From: Amblyomma americanum | Taxonomy: Eukaryota > Arthropoda > Arachnida > Ixodida > Ixodidae | DNA length: 64,000 bases | NCBI RefSeq assembly: GCF_052857255.1 | Contig: NC_135497.1 | Span: forward strand, 182,621,204 to 182,685,203 | Direction: 5' to 3' | In this document: positions 9,392 through 21,724 of the stretch, piece by piece | Position numbering within the stretch: position 1 is the first letter of the stretch | Layout of the letters: every line of letters begins with the position of its first letter | Made by a program: the position numbers and the translations under genes | The notes under the pieces: model-generated | Databases searched by the model: none | What the model saw: the letters and a program-made list of their open reading frames with translations, nothing else | What the model was told of the DNA's origin: nothing

Positions 9392-12300
9392 TTGCAAAAT
9401 TTCCACAAAAAGGAGGAGAGCGCAATAGAGTGAGCCCCGCTGAAATGTTTAAGGGCTACACAACACTTGGCCTGCTAGCTGATAGCCGAGTCATGATCAA
9501 GAAACAGTATCTTGGTACCCGGTGCTTTCCAGTGCACTCATGTAGCATAATTTGCCTAGCACTGAGATGTTGCGTTCAAAAGAGCACTAGCATGCATAAC
9601 TGTAGCCACGTCTGTCCCTGAACTTTGAAGTGTACTATCCTCTTCATAAAATTTGTACACAATGTACTGATGTGAAGTCCACAAGTATCCACTGTTGTCA
9701 CATATTCAGGTGTGCACCTTAGGGTAGCTGTCTCACGGACAGAATTATTTTGTAACTGAAATGCACTGAATTTAAACAGGAAGTCAAAATTGCCACAAAA
9801 ATAAAACAAAAGCACTTGAATAAGCAGCCATAGTGAGCAATATTTTGTAGATGTCATTGCTTAGTGCTAATATTCATGTTGTACCACACTAATTCTCTTT
9901 ACAAACAAACTCAGGAATATAGCCACCAATTTCGCTCTCGGCAAGTATAGCATGTAACAAGTAACCCTGATGCGAGTAATACAATTTTCGTAAACAAATG
10001 TACTCCTTCCTAAAACCACCTAAAAACAGAAGTGAAGGAAGACCCCCCCCCACAGCCCTAATGTATAAAACAGCAACTGCTTACCCAAAACAACAGCATG
10101 AAAAAGTGTTAATGGAAGATACTGCCAGTGTATGTGACTGTGCATCAAGTTGTGCTTACTTTACTTTTACTGTTTGCATATACCCAATGACATGAAAAGT
10201 AATATAAATATATTTTAACAGGCAACACCAATATTAAACTACTCTGCAAACTTCAAGAAAGGATGTCACTAGCATGTTCAATGAAGACGTACAATAACAC
10301 AATGTTAGTTAACAAACATAGAAACAGAACTAAGATGGAAATTTCTGAATAAATTATTTCGTGGCCTCATGCACTCAAGTGTATGTGCCTTATCTTGACA
10401 TAACCTAAAAACTTGGGCAACGAAATTTCATTCATTAGTCTTGAAATATCAACACTAATGGTAATCGTGGATTTCTGACTTACAATAGCATAAAAAAACT
10501 AGCAGCACATGCCAAGTACTGACGTGCAATGCTTGTGCACGCTTACCAAGAAAAAAAAGGCAAATGCCAACAACGAGGCACTATTTGGTAGTGTATGTGA
10601 CACTATAGCCAAGCTATCACTGCTGAGTCACTGCTGCTACGGGCGTACATTTCCACTAACTGAATGAACGATATGGATCCCAGCATGTTTCAATGATATT
10701 CCTCGCATAAGGTTACATTTACAGACTGTACAAGTGTCACATATCCATTGCACTTAACAGCCTCTTCTAAAGAAGCAAACTGCAACAATTATAAAAAGAT
10801 GCTCAACAGCATAATATTAATCAGACATCACTACCCATCTAAATATTCAGTATCTATGAGCGATACAAAAAAACAAGATGACATGGCAAGAAAAGATCAT
10901 CGCATCAAAGAATAAGTCATGATCTATTAGAGAGCATAACACACAAATAAAAATAAGCACCTGAAGACAAGAGCATTTATAACTAATGCAAGGTTTCCTT
11001 ATTTTTCTTTAATATTTGACTCCTTGCAGCAAAGTTTGATTTTTATGCAAGTCCTGCACATTTAGTTTTGATTGGCAAACACTCTGTGCACGTTTGTGGC
11101 ATGGGCCGAGGCTGATTCCCGATTACTTTCTTTAGCCCACAATGCATACTATTTTCACTATCGCCTAACCCTGTAACCACCGATCCCAATTTCTTTCAGA
11201 TCTACAAGATACCTCTAAAACACTAATATGAGGCAACTTGATCAGCTTATTATAAAAATAAATTGGGATGTGATAACTACAAGAACCATAACATGCCTGA
11301 TATTGCTCAAATGTCAAGTGGCCCAGACATATGTGCACATGGATAAATTTCTCTGACTGCTGTGTAGCAGAAACAGCACAAGCTGTGCAACCTCCAAGGA
11401 AACAAAAACTATAGCATTTTTTACAATGCTAATCTACAGCACCCGTACTATTTCCGATCACTGGTGCAATGTTGCTATCAACCTCACACATTCATCAGTT
11501 ATTCATAACTGATCCAACCATCTACCTCATAATGCATAAACTTCAGGTGCTTCACAACCAATTGAATTTGAGATGTAAGAGCCCACATATCTAATATACA
11601 TTGCATGAATATACTATATAAGAATGGATGTGCCATTCACAAACTATAAATCATAATTTGCATGCATGTCAGATTGTTTTGTTATTTTCTATAAAAATTA
11701 TAAGAGAATATTTATCGGCTTAATACAGATCTGAAATAGCTGCATCAGGCCTTGTGTATCATGTCAGTTTTACTGTTTTTTTGGTTGCAAAGTCACCTAT
11801 ATCAGACTAATCAGTCTTGTAGATCTGTTAGATTCATGAGAAACCCTGCTATACAATCTACAAACGGATCGATTAGAGTTGTGTAAAAAGGGAAAGCATC
11901 ATATATTTATGCGTGGATAGCTGCTACTTTTGAGTTTAGTTTCGTTCAGAGAGAAATCATAATCTTCGGCTAACTGAGCATACTAGGTAAGCCTGAAAAA
12001 TTGTACTGAATACCAAACATACAAACATCAACAAAATTAAGTTAAATAAATTTGGTAATCAACAGTTCTCTGCTAGCACTGATGGATACACCTTTCTCAA
12101 GCAGTCTATGAGCATGAGTGAAACTTTGCCAGAATTGGGTGAGAGCCCAGTTCTGCACACTGTTTCTCCTTCTCTGGTGAGCTCGGACTACAATAAGATA
12201 TGTGCTCGCAAAGAAGGCTCTGTGGCTGTGTTAGCCCCGTAATGTTGCTTCACGGTGCCATGAATGCTATATGCACCACGCAGAAATGTACTATATATAT

Positions 12301-12889
12301 ATCACGATATCATGCATGCACTATCACTATCTCGATTCAGGAAAAAGTTTATTGCAGTTCTCCCTCACGACCTAGTTGTATCGGATTGTTACTAATGGAG
12401 AGAGCATGCACATCCCTCATACACTAACACACTGCAGGCGATTGGTTTAAGAGACAGGGCCAAAATAAATTTTTTTCTGCAGACTTGTGTCCCATAAACT
12501 TTTGATCATGATAGAACAGTGAATGTTCTAGTAATATTTTGGTATACATTGTTGTAGTGCTTAATTTTAACAGAAAACTACGTTAGGATGTTTTTTCATC
12601 GCTTGAAACAACCAAAAAATTATTTCAGAGCTACCTTGGTTACCACAGTAACACATTTACAGGCCAATACAGCTATTTGCAACTTAATGACCTAACTGCT
12701 CTTCCACCTGACATTCGTTAACCACAGTGTTCCACAGAATCTCCAGCATGTTCAGTAGCAGCATCTATATATTACATCAGTTAAACATTATTTGGATGGC
12801 TACATTGCAGTGCATGGTACCAAGCTTTTCTTTCGTTTTTTATAAAGAGGGCTGCGGATGTCCAAAGGATACACATAATACCTGCAAAG
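9392..12889. other. Long AT-rich stretch, no gene seen
   Basis: No convincing exon, RNA gene or element boundary was found on either strand. Short ORFs here lack motifs. A run of C lies at 10045-10053 and an alternating AT tract near 12294-12301. The 5' exons of the SLC7-type gene would be expected here on the minus strand and were not seen. Confidence 0.35.
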
Positions 12890-14877
12890 TACCGTATTTA
12901 TTCGAATCTAGGCCGATAGTTTTTTCAAAAAAACGAGATGTAGAACTCTTATGTCGGCTTAGATTCGAGGATTTCGTTTCGAGGTTTCGTATTCGTAAAA
13001 TACGAATAAATGTAGCACGCAGGTGGCGCCCCCACAAAACGCCAACGAAAGACAGCACTGTAGCCGTTGCTATCCGTAGCCGTTGCTATCCGTAGCCGAT
13101 ACTGATCAAAGCACACATGAGCACTGGCTGCCATTTTGGCCTTGTTCTGTTCTCGTGCGGTGGCGTGAGCACATTCGCAGCAGTGAAGTTTTCGTGCGTA
13201 GTTTTTATCACCAACACCATGGCACCAAACAGGCGGTGCCATTATAGTGCCGCCTTCAAGCGGAAAGTTATAGTCGCTGCAGAGCAGTCGTCAAATCTTC
13301 AAGCCGGGCGGGACTTCGGCGTGGATGAGAAGAATGTTCGCCGTTGGAGGGGGCAGCGTAACGAAATTTTTGCTTGCGCGGCAACGAGAACGGCTTTCAC
13401 GGTCCCCAAGAAAGGCCGCCATCCAGAAGTGGAGGTAGCTCTGGCCGAGTTTGTGGAGACGCAGAGGTCAGCGGCACTTCCAGTGACCACGGAAGTGCTG
13501 CAAGCCAAAGCAAGAGAGCTGGCGAGAGAGCGAGGCGTCCCCCGGGAACTGTTCAAAGCCAGCCGGGGCTGGTTGCAGAAGTTCATGAAGCGCTTTGGCT
13601 TCAGCCTCCGACGTCGCACGTCCATTTGTCAAAAGCTGCCGGGCGACTTCGAAGAGAAGCTGATCTCATTTCAGCGATTCGTAATAAGGAAGAGGATGGA
13701 GCACGCCTACGCCGTAGGACAAATGGGAAACGCTGACCAGACGCCGGTATGGTTTGACATGCCAGTGGCGTGCACCGTGAACGAAAAAGGTGCCAAGGAA
13801 GTGAAAGTGCGCTCGGCCGGATACGAAAAGCAGTGCATGACTGTAATGCTGGCCTGCACGGCGGATGGCCACAAGCTGCCGGCGTATATAATTTTTAAGA
13901 GGAAGACTCTACCAGCTCGGGAAGTGTTTCCAAGAAATGTGATCGTCCGCGCCAACGAAAATGGATGGATGGCGAGCGATATGGTTGAGCAGTGGATCAG
14001 AATGGTTTGGCAGCGGCGTCCAGGGGCCCTCTTGGCCAAACGTTCCCTCCTCGTCCTGGACTCTTACCGTGGACACCTCACTGACGGCGTAAAAGCTGCG
14101 CTTTCCGAAGCCGGTACCGACGTCGCCATCATACCCGGCGGCATGACAGGCCAGCTGCAGCCTCTTGATGTGTGCCTCAATAAGCCTTTCAAGGATCGGC
14201 TGCGCAAGTACTACGTGGACTGGCTTAGTGAAGAGCGGCGCGAGCTTACACCAACAGGCCGAATAAAGCGCGCCTCACTGGGAGTTGTAGCCACTTGGAT
14301 AGCTGCAGCCTGGGATGACATCCCAGAAAGCTTGGTTGCACGCTCATTCCGCAAGTGCTGCATCTCTAATGCACTTGATGGCAGTGAAGATAGTGCACTG
14401 TTCGAGGAGGCCAGCGATAAAGAAGTCAGCGATGATGATGACGAATGAGCGGGGGCTGATCCCGGGCTGGCGTTGCATATGTCTCCTCGCCCAACGCCGC
14501 CTCTCCTCCTCCTCTTCTCTCAAAGCTCCTTAGGCAGCTTTTTTTTTTCAACGGTCCCTCTCGGGGCCATCAATCACGCTTCGGCAGAGCATGCAGGCAC
14601 GATGCTTCCCGCTGTGTCTCACTCGAGTTCCTCTCTCTACACCAAGTCGCCTATGCGCAGACACACGGTGCAGTCGTTTCGCGCCACGCACTTTCACGTG
14701 CGCGGCGACGTAAGAACAGTCGTGTCGCGTCATAAAAATAATTGTGATAATGAGGTATAAACAGTGTTGTTTTTTCGGCCGGCCTACAATCGAGGTAAGC
14801 TTTTTTTTTTCTGTGGCCTTCAACTTTCGGGTCTCGGCTTAGAATCGTGGCCGGCCTAGATTCGAGTAAATACGGTA
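12890..14877 (+). mobile_element. Intact pogo/Tigger-type DNA transposon
   Basis: The left end reads TA then CCGTATTTATTCGAATCTAG and the right end is its complement, CTAGATTCGAGTAAATACGG then TA. The ends are near-perfect inverted repeats of about 25 bp with TA target duplications (12890-12891 and 14876-14877). A second, subterminal copy of the TCGGCTTAGATTCG motif occurs inside the left end at 12955 and a like motif at 14834, possibly transposase binding sites. The element is about 1.99 kb and holds one uninterrupted transposase ORF, so it may be autonomous. Confidence 0.94.
13219..14448 (+). CDS. Tigger/pogo DDE transposase, intact
   Basis: This enzyme cuts and pastes the surrounding element. 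From the ATG at 13219 the protein has 409 residues; an in-frame ATG at 13117 would add 34, but homology to the relative at 3.5-4.1 kb and a normal pogo N-terminus begin after 13219. A helix-turn-helix of psq type lies at about residues 8-50 (AAFKRKVIVAAEQ..FGVDEKNVRRW). A second DNA-binding, CENP-B-type helical region lies at about 85-140 (GWLQKFMKRFGFSLRR). The DDE domain has its catalytic acids at about D173 (GNADQTPVWFD), D281 (LLVLDSYRGH) and D317 (LQPLDVCLNKPFK). The C-terminus is acidic (VSDDDDE). There is no stop or frameshift. Confidence 0.93.
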   Translation: MAPNRRCHYSAAFKRKVIVAAEQSSNLQAGRDFGVDEKNVRRWRGQRNEIFACAATRTAFTVPKKGRHPEVEVALAEFVETQRSAALPVTTEVLQAKARELARERGVPRELFKASRGWLQKFMKRFGFSLRRRTSICQKLPGDFEEKLISFQRFVIRKRMEHAYAVGQMGNADQTPVWFDMPVACTVNEKGAKEVKVRSAGYEKQCMTVMLACTADGHKLPAYIIFKRKTLPAREVFPRNVIVRANENGWMASDMVEQWIRMVWQRRPGALLAKRSLLVLDSYRGHLTDGVKAALSEAGTDVAIIPGGMTGQLQPLDVCLNKPFKDRLRKYYVDWLSEERRELTPTGRIKRASLGVVATWIAAAWDDIPESLVARSFRKCCISNALDGSEDSALFEEASDKEVSDDDDE

Positions 14878-15783
14878 ACAATATTCAGAATCCTCAAATA
14901 TTTGCTGAATAATAAAGTCTCGGAATGCAGGAAAATATGCCATTATTAAGATACAGAAAATCAACCATGAAATAAAATCTGCAACTACTCTGCGGCGATC
15001 CCTCAACCATCCCAAAAATAAACTTCTGCAGAAAAGGTCACTTCAAATTTTCAAGCTGCCGGAGAAAGCAGTAGATGGTAAATTGTGTGCACTGCAACAC
15101 TTCTGCTTGATCACTCCGCTGTATGTCAGCATGACAAAGCCCAAATGCGAAAGCAAACACACTGCAGAAGGAAATGCACTGCAAGTGGGATTCGGAAGGA
15201 ACCTAAACAGAAAGATAAAAATACTGAAAAAGACACGAATGCTGAACTACCAACATGCCCAACGCATGCACTGCGTCAGTGTTGGCTTTTGTGGTTGCCG
15301 GAAAACAAATTCAAAGCCGCAAATATGCTACTGCTTACACTCTTTTACAAGTGAAATAAGATTAGAGGAGAAGCAATTAATGTAGGTAATGCGGGATAAA
15401 ATCTGAACCGCAAATCATTGTCACACAGTGCCACCACCCCATGGCACAAACGTGCAAGCACTTGGCACATAAGAAACAGCGCTGAACACTGTCACAAATG
15501 ACGCTGTACCATCTGTGTAGACATAACAAAGGTGTGCAATAAATAGCAGGAAGCACGCCTACAGAAATCTGCCATGCACACACTGCATGCATTCAGGAGC
15601 TGTACTACATTGCACTAGGCAAGCTTTAGTGACTTAGAAAAGCACGAGAGAGCAAAAATGCTCCGTTCTTCACAGGCTAACATCGCCGTGACACTGCAAC
15701 CCCCCATTTCGAAGGTCGTGGAATAGGTACCTCGAGATACTCAATAAATTGAAACTGCGATTACTCACCAAACCTGACATGAG
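14878..15783. other. Non-coding stretch, no gene seen
   Basis: The sequence between the Tigger element and the RTE tail has overlapping short ORFs on both strands but no motif or splice structure I can support. Confidence 0.35.
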
Positions 15784-16862
15784 ATCATCATCATCATCAT
15801 CAGCCTTACTACACCCACTGCAGGGCAAAGGCCTCTCCCATGTCTCTCCAATTAACCCTATCCTTTGCCAGCTGCATCCACCCTTTGCCTGCAAACTTCT
15901 TAATCTCATCCGCCCACCTAACTTTCTGCCGCCCCCTGCTACGCTTACTTTCTCTTGGAATCCACTCTGTTACCCTTAAGGACCAGCGGTTATCTTGCCT
16001 TCGCATTACATGCCCTGCCCAAGCCCATTTCTTTCTCTTGATTTCGATTAGGATGTCATTAACCCGTGTTTGTTCCCTCACCCACTCTGCCCGCTTCCAA
16101 TCTCTTAACGTTACACCTATCATTTTTCTTTCCATGGCTCGCTGCGTTGACCTTAACTTAAGCTGAACTCTTTTCGTTAGCCTCCACGTTTCTGCCCCGT
16201 AGGTGAGTACCGGTAAGATTATGCTGTTGTACACTTTCCTCCTGAGGGAAATTGGTAAACTGCCACTCATGATCTGCGAGAGTTTGCCATATGCGCTCCA
16301 CCCCATTCTTATCCTTCTAGTTATCTCCCTCTCATGATCCGGATCAGCTGTCACTACCTGCCCTAAGTAGACGTATTCCGTCACTATTTCTGGGCTCTCG
16401 CTGCCAATTGTAAACTGTTGTTCCCTTGCTAGGCTATTGAACATTACCTTGGTTTTCTGCATGTTAATTTTTAGACCCATCGATCTGCTCTGCCTGCCTA
16501 ACTCATTGATCATGATTTGCAGTTCACCTCCTGAGTGACTCAGCAAGGCAAGGTCATCAGCAAATCGCAGATTATTTAGGTATTCTCCATTTATTCTTAT
16601 TCCCAACTGTTCCCAATTCAGGCCTCGAAATACCTCCTGTAAACATGCGGTGAACAGCATTGGCGAGATCATGTCTCCTTGCCTGACGCCCTTCCTTATA
16701 GGAATTTTATTGCTGAGTTTATGGAGGACTATAGTAGCTGTGCAGTTGCTATATATATCTTCCAGTATTTGGACATAAGGCTCTTCTACCCCCTGATTAC
16801 GCAATGCCTGTATGACTGCTGAGGTTTCCACTGAGTCGATATTCAAAAATTGAATCAAACCG
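15784..16862 (-). mobile_element. 5'-truncated RTE-clade non-LTR retrotransposon
   Basis: The 3' end is a (GAT)n tail on the minus strand (ATCATCATCATC at 15784-15800), the simple-repeat tail typical of RTE elements. The tail follows the RT ORF closely, as expected of RTE with its very short 3' UTR. The element stops near 16862, inside the RT domain, so the endonuclease and N-terminal RT are missing: ordinary 5' truncation. Confidence 0.9.
15809..16858 (-). pseudogene. RTE reverse transcriptase, C-terminal two thirds
   Basis: An open frame of about 349 codons without stops. It shows RT motif KGVRQGDMISPMLFTACL, the catalytic FADD box (NNLRFADDLALLSHS), the LKINMQKTKVM motif, and then the RTE C-terminal block VYNSIILPVLTYGAETW followed by KKWAWAGHVMRR and GRQKVRWADEI. 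The endonuclease and first RT motifs are absent, so it is a truncated relic despite the open frame. The lack of stops suggests a fairly recent insertion. Confidence 0.92.
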
Positions 16863-17083
16863 TTTTCCTGGTTACATACAGTGAAAATGTATTCACATGC
16901 CCCTAATTTTCAGATAAACATGAAAGCAGTGTGGGATGCTGACATACGATGAGGGAAGGCAAAAACAGATGAGCACTAGCGGCAGCACTTGGCCACAGAA
17001 GCCCTTGAGGCAAAAGCTTCAGCACAGTTTTAACAGCCCCACCAGTTGCTCATGAATGTTTAGTCGAATGAGTGGTCACTCAC

Positions 17084-17359
17084 TTTTTACATGAAGCCAG
17101 GTAGAAGCGCGAGCTTCACCCAGCGGGTTCTCCGCCACACACTGGTACACCCCGGCATCTTCCATAGCCAGGGCTCCAATCTCGAGGCTGCCGCCGTCAC
17201 CAACGTGGAAGTGCCCTGTGCTCTGGTCCACAGGCCGCGCATCCAGGAGCCAGTGCACCTGGGGCTCTGGGTGGCCCTCAGCCACGCAGGGAAGCCGCAC
17301 CTGCTGCCCCAGTTCCACTGCCGTCTCCTCATTCACCTTCTGGCTCAAGGAGGGCAGCA
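17084..17359 (-). CDS. sdk: Sidekick exon encoding Ig domain 4
   Basis: GTGTGCGCAG precedes the exon and GTGAGTG follows it; 276 nt, phase 1 at both ends, typical of whole-Ig exons. It encodes VLPSLSQKVNEETAVELGQQ, the first Cys in VRLPCVAEG, the Trp in PQVHWLLD, and the DAGVYQCVAENPLGEA motif. The phrases DGGSLEIGAL and STWLHV match Sidekick Ig4 in animals (DGGLQISGL, STYLAV as I recall). Sidekick is a transmembrane homophilic adhesion protein with six Ig and thirteen FN3 domains. Here the coding path ends with Ig4; no Ig5, Ig6 or FN3 exon was found to the left. Confidence 0.85.
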
Positions 17360-18091
17360 CTGCGCACACAACACACACATTAGCGCCCTACCAGGAACAC
17401 AGGTGAGCAAAATACCGAGTTCCCTGGCGAGTGTTCTAGTTTCCTTGCACACGCAAATCCATGCATGGCCCAAACTCCGCTTTTCCTTAACCAACATCAA
17501 TCTACTCTCCGTTCCACACATCAGGTGCAAAGCTATGAAAGGTACGGATATAGTCCACACGGAAAAATAAAGAAAGCCGTGTTACTCCGCGCTTGATCCG
17601 TGGCCGACGGGTCTAAGTCACGAGAAAGCGACAGCTTGTTGTCAGCAATAAGAGTGCTCATGACAAATGTGTCATGTAATAAGCCTGCAGGCAAAGCATT
17701 TACTGTGTTTCGCTCACCACAAGGAACGCACTACTTTTTGGTCATGGACGCAGGCAGCGCCAACACGAGCGCTAGCTTTCACAGCGTTGCACCTGATGTA
17801 TGAAACGGACTATAGGACTGGTAATTGCACCGCAATTGGTCATAATAGACAGTTCCGCTGTACAGCTAGTCGCTATTTATTGATTTTGGGCACTTCCTGA
17901 AAGTCTGCACATCCACATGCATGTCAGGCAGGAATAGACAGAAGCGAAGACATGTGGGGTTTCTCGAGGTTGAGAACCCTGCACTACCCCCATGAAACCC
18001 TGGATGACTTCCTCTGTCACCCACACCATGATCCTCCAAATTAGAGGCATCTGCAACCTAATGCCCAGACACAATACACGGGGCCCCTCAC

Positions 18092-18297
18092 CTGACACAG
18101 TGACGTTGGCATGGGCCACGACAGCAGAGGAGTCCTCAGGGGCATGTCGAAGGGTGACCTGGCAGGAGTAGCGGCCAGTGTGCCCGGGCCCCAGGCGCAG
18201 CAGGGTCAGGGTGCGGTTCCAGTGGGTGAGAACGTGTGGCAGCTCACCCAGGGCCCTACCATCCTTCAGCCACTCAATCTGCACCTGGTCCAGAGGC
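18092..18297 (-). CDS. sdk: Sidekick exon, second half of Ig domain 3
   Basis: TTATTCCTGTAG precedes the exon and GTGAGGGG follows it; 206 nt, entering in phase 2 and leaving in phase 1. The split Arg codon joins the previous exon (..CIASG-R-PLDQ), the junction I recall for Sidekick Ig3 (CVANARPL). Key residues: Trp in QVQIEWLKDGRAL, and the GHTGRYSCQVTLRH motif with the second Ig cysteine. The end is HANVTVS. The exon is GC-rich compared with its introns. Confidence 0.85.
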
Positions 18298-18482
18298 CTA
18301 CAGGAATAATAAGGGGAAGAACGGGGGTCACATTCCAGAGACGCCCTGCCATGGCGCAGCAGCTTGGGAAGAAGCGGGTGAACCTCATATACAGCCGCTG
18401 AGACACAGCGCCAAAATTTACACACAATCTTGGTCTTTACTTCAAGGGTGACTAAAGTGGCACAGAGCAGCAATATTTCCAT

Positions 18483-19444
18483 AATTTTATTTATTTATTT
18501 ATTTATTTATTTGTACATACTGCAGCCCCATTGGACTAATGCAGGGGTGGGTGTAAACAAAACAACGTAGAGAAACAAGGAGCACAACAATGGCGAACAG
18601 CAGAGACAATGTGAGTAGAGAAAAAAAAACATATGCAAGAAAAGGCAATACTATTCAATAGCCTCTAAAAACAGTTTTAAGGGAAGAGAGCGCGTACAAC
18701 CAGGTAAAGAATTCCAGCATTCGATTACACGCGGAAAGAAACTGTACTTAAAAGTGTTCGTACGGGAAAAATAAGGAGTGATATTTAGGGCGTGGTGACT
18801 TCTAGTTTTAGATGGTATAGCTGGAATTAGTTAATCATTTGAAGAGGTCCGGCAAGAAGAGTTAACAATACAATGCAGAAATTTTAAAGACTCAGCCCTT
18901 CGTCGAGCCGAGAGCAGTTGCAGGCCCAGTGATGAAAGTGCTCTGGAAGGCGAAAAATCCCTATCCAACCTGTGGTATATAAAGCGAATGGCTTTTTTCT
19001 GGACTGCCACAATTTGGTTAATTTTGCGTTGTTTATGTGGGTTCCAGACAGGAGAGGCGTATTCAAGTAGCGGACGGATTAGCGACTTGTACATTAGTAG
19101 TTTAGTATCTCTAGGAGCAGCTTTTATTGCGCAATGTAGGTATCCTAACTTTTTAAGTGCCTTTGAGGTTATTAAATCTACATGTTTGGACCATGACATG
19201 TTCGATGTAAAAAAAGACCAAGGTATTTGTATTGATTCACGCTCTGGATAGGGGTATTATTTGTTTTGTAAGTAAATACGGAAGGTGCTGTTCTGTTAGT
19301 GAAAGTCATAACGGTTTTGCGGATGTTAATCATCATTTGCCATGTGTCACACCAAGATCTCATATCATGTTTTTTTTTTTTTTTTGCCCACTGACATGAC
19401 CTCCTCACCAGGCACCATTTGCACACAGGTATGCGCACATTCAA
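18483..19444 (-). mobile_element. 5'-truncated CR1-like retrotransposon in a sdk intron
   Basis: The 3' tail is (AAAT)n on the minus strand (TTTA repeats at 18487-18511), followed by the shared 3' UTR start GTACATACTGCAGCCCC. The coding relic shows PSVFTYKTNNTPI, then a frame break, then MSWSKHVDLITSKALKKLGY and the block LLEYASPVWNPHKQRK, typical of the RT C-terminus in CR1/Jockey-like elements. It belongs to the same family as the copy at 36.2-38.2 kb (same UTR and same WNPHK block). At least one frameshift lies near 19190. Confidence 0.88.
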
Positions 19445-19449
19445 AATTT

Positions 19450-20040
19450 AAAAATAGCTGCTGAATACTGTTCGCTGTTTGATCCAATTCACAGAGAATA
19501 TGTATTCACTATTCAAAGTTTTAAAACCTTCTAAGCGTTCGAAACTTGCGATTTTCCTGTCCATAGAAACTCGCCGCCAAACGTCACAACATTTCAAAAT
19601 GGCACTCACTAATCCGCATTTTTCATGAGATGCGGTGCCCTCTGCTAATTCGTCCGCAAACGAGAAAAGCGGCTGAAAACAAAATGCACGTGGGCAACGC
19701 AGGCACGGTCTGGCACCGCGAGGTGCCAACTGTCCCTGCGAAGTGGTGATTGTGTGCTTTGATAGCTGCCACCATCTGTCACTTGCGCCTGATGCTAACA
19801 TAAACTTCACATCCGCAGTAGAAGCTGGTGGTATTTAAGTCGGTGGAGCTCGAGGAGAAAAGGCACACATGTGTAAAAGCGGCCATGTGTAAAAGGCGGA
19901 TTCAATTTCTACTGAATCTTGCAAATAGGGCGACTCAAGAGTAAGAGAAAAAGAAAAAATTCACTCATTCGAAGAGTAGAGAAAGTAGTATGATGCAGTT
20001 TTCTCAGAAATGCGCAAATAAAAAAAGATGGAATTTCTTT
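19450..20040. other. Intronic sequence, no gene seen
   Basis: Sequence within the Sidekick intron between the 18.2 and 21.6 kb exons. I found no supported feature. Confidence 0.35.
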
Positions 20041-20044
20041 TAAT

Positions 20045-20634
20045 AACGAAAAATTTTATTGCTCCATTTGTCACCAAATGCTGTAGCACCTCAGTACAAA
20101 CCACACTATTGAAAGGCTTAAGCATACCCTTTCGGTGGCAAATGTAGCTGTTCTGGCAATAAAATTGTTCATTATATTATAAACCTGTTCCCCATTACAT
20201 TTTCTTCGACCTTTGATCACCCTGCAAAACCAATGCACTGAGGCACTGCAGCATGCTCACAAGTAAGACAATTAACTGCAGCACCCCACAATACGCCAGC
20301 GAGTCTTTCCACAACATAGCTGACAGCTGACTGAGAACACAAAGCCGAACGAGGCAAACGGGCGCCAGTGCCCCCATTGTTTTTTTATTACGACAAGAGA
20401 TAGTGTGCGCATGAAAAATAGGTTTGCAGAGGATAGCGAAGTGGGAAAAGCTGAAAAACACAGTGTTTTGCAATAGCCCCTTTCATCTTGCAATTTCCAC
20501 CGATTAGAATCTGTAATCCACATCTTATAGGCCACAGGGGTTCCAAGAAACAAAGTGTATGACAGAAGCAAAAGACTCAAGGCCAGACCACGCAACTGCA
20601 TTGCACAAGTAATGGTCCACAAGCTGTGCACTGC
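20045..20634 (-). pseudogene. Possible decayed retrocopy of a small membrane protein
   Basis: On the minus strand two overlapping hydrophobic frames follow each other. The first starts MQLRGLALSLLLLSYTLFLG (near 20601). The second, in another frame, holds MGALAPVCLVRL, a hydrophobic run VLQLIVLLVSMLQ and ends GDQRSKKM at 20195. A frameshift between them would give one protein with a signal-anchor and a second membrane segment. AATAAA occurs on the minus strand at about 20058, roughly 135 bases past the second stop. I do not recognise the protein. Chance hydrophobic frames in AT-rich DNA are the alternative. Confidence 0.25.
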
Positions 20635-21615
20635 AGCATTGTTAAAGCCCTAGCTAAATAGGAGGGCAACGTGGGCCAGCTTAACGCTGTCCTGCGTCCG
20701 CAAAAATGACGTCATCAACCACGACCTGAAAACCTTCACAATGGCTTGAGCAGCAGCAGCAGCAGCACCTTTTACTGCAAGGGCACACCTCCTTCACCAC
20801 TTTGCTGGGCCACTTTCATTCCCCTCAGGGCGGGAGTTTCGAAACTGTGGCACGGGTGGCCCAGACTCGTGTGGGCCACGGGGTCAGCAAAATTGAGAAG
20901 GTGCAACCTCTTTCACAGACTTTTGTACAATGACGTTAACAAACTTAAGGCCTTAAGTGTTTTCTGCCATTTTTTGTGTGCTTGTGGCACGGGTATAAGT
21001 TGCTCAAAGCAGATCATTTCACTCTAAAGCTAATCATTTCTAACTGAATTTGGGCACTTTTGGGGGGCGTGCATCTAAATACCCTTTTCTTGCAAGCACG
21101 TCCGACATGGGAAGCAAGTTAATCACACAGCGTTCTTCAGCACCTCAGCCGGCCTTTTGAAAGCCATTGTAGGGTAGCATGCTGGGCGTCGCCTAGTTAA
21201 CCCTCCCTGCCTTTCCCTTCATCTTTCTCTCTCTCTCTTTGAAAGCCACTGGGGTTCCCCAAGGGTAAAAAAATGGATTGAGAACCTCTGCAACAGACCG
21301 TAGGGACATACAAAAGATGGTGGTAAGATTTGTGCAATACATTTGTTTCCTTTCATTGCTGCATTTTATGAAAAAACGTCTATAATACTTTTATTCATAG
21401 TCAAACTATTAAAAACTATTCGGTTTGGTTTGCAGCCAATTTTTACTGTTCACATTCAGTTTGTAACCAGAAACTTCACATCTTTACAGCTGTACATTTC
21501 ACCTAGAAACCCCTCCACGTGTAATGCAAATATATTGCAATTTCTACTTGGAAAGGCTGCTTAAACAGCAACCATTAAAGCTACCTCCAAAGCCAGTCCC
21601 AGAAGGCCTTCTTAC

Positions 21616-21724
21616 CTGCCAGAGGCAATGCACTCAAGAGTGCTGTCATAGCCATTGCCAAGGTTGTTGAACTCTCGATCTGATGGCGGAACAACAATGG
21701 AGAGTTCTGCCTGGTCTTCTTCAT
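21616..21724 (-). CDS. sdk: Sidekick exon, first half of Ig domain 3
   Basis: TCTTGTCTCCAG precedes the exon and GTAAGAAG follows it; 109 nt, entering phase 1 and leaving phase 2. It encodes NEEDQAELSIVVPPSDREF and then YDSTLECIASG, where the Cys is the first Ig cysteine. The phrase I.VPP and LEC.A match the start of Sidekick Ig3. The split codon rejoins with the exon at 18297. Confidence 0.85.

Noticed and set aside
13299..14039. Minus-strand frames of about 110 codons inside the Tigger element
   Set aside because: Shadows of the transposase on the opposite strand.
16981..17084. Further Sidekick exons (Ig5, Ig6, FN3) left of 17084
   Set aside because: I searched the minus strand of 1-17 kb for the Y.C...N..G motif and GC-rich coding and found none.
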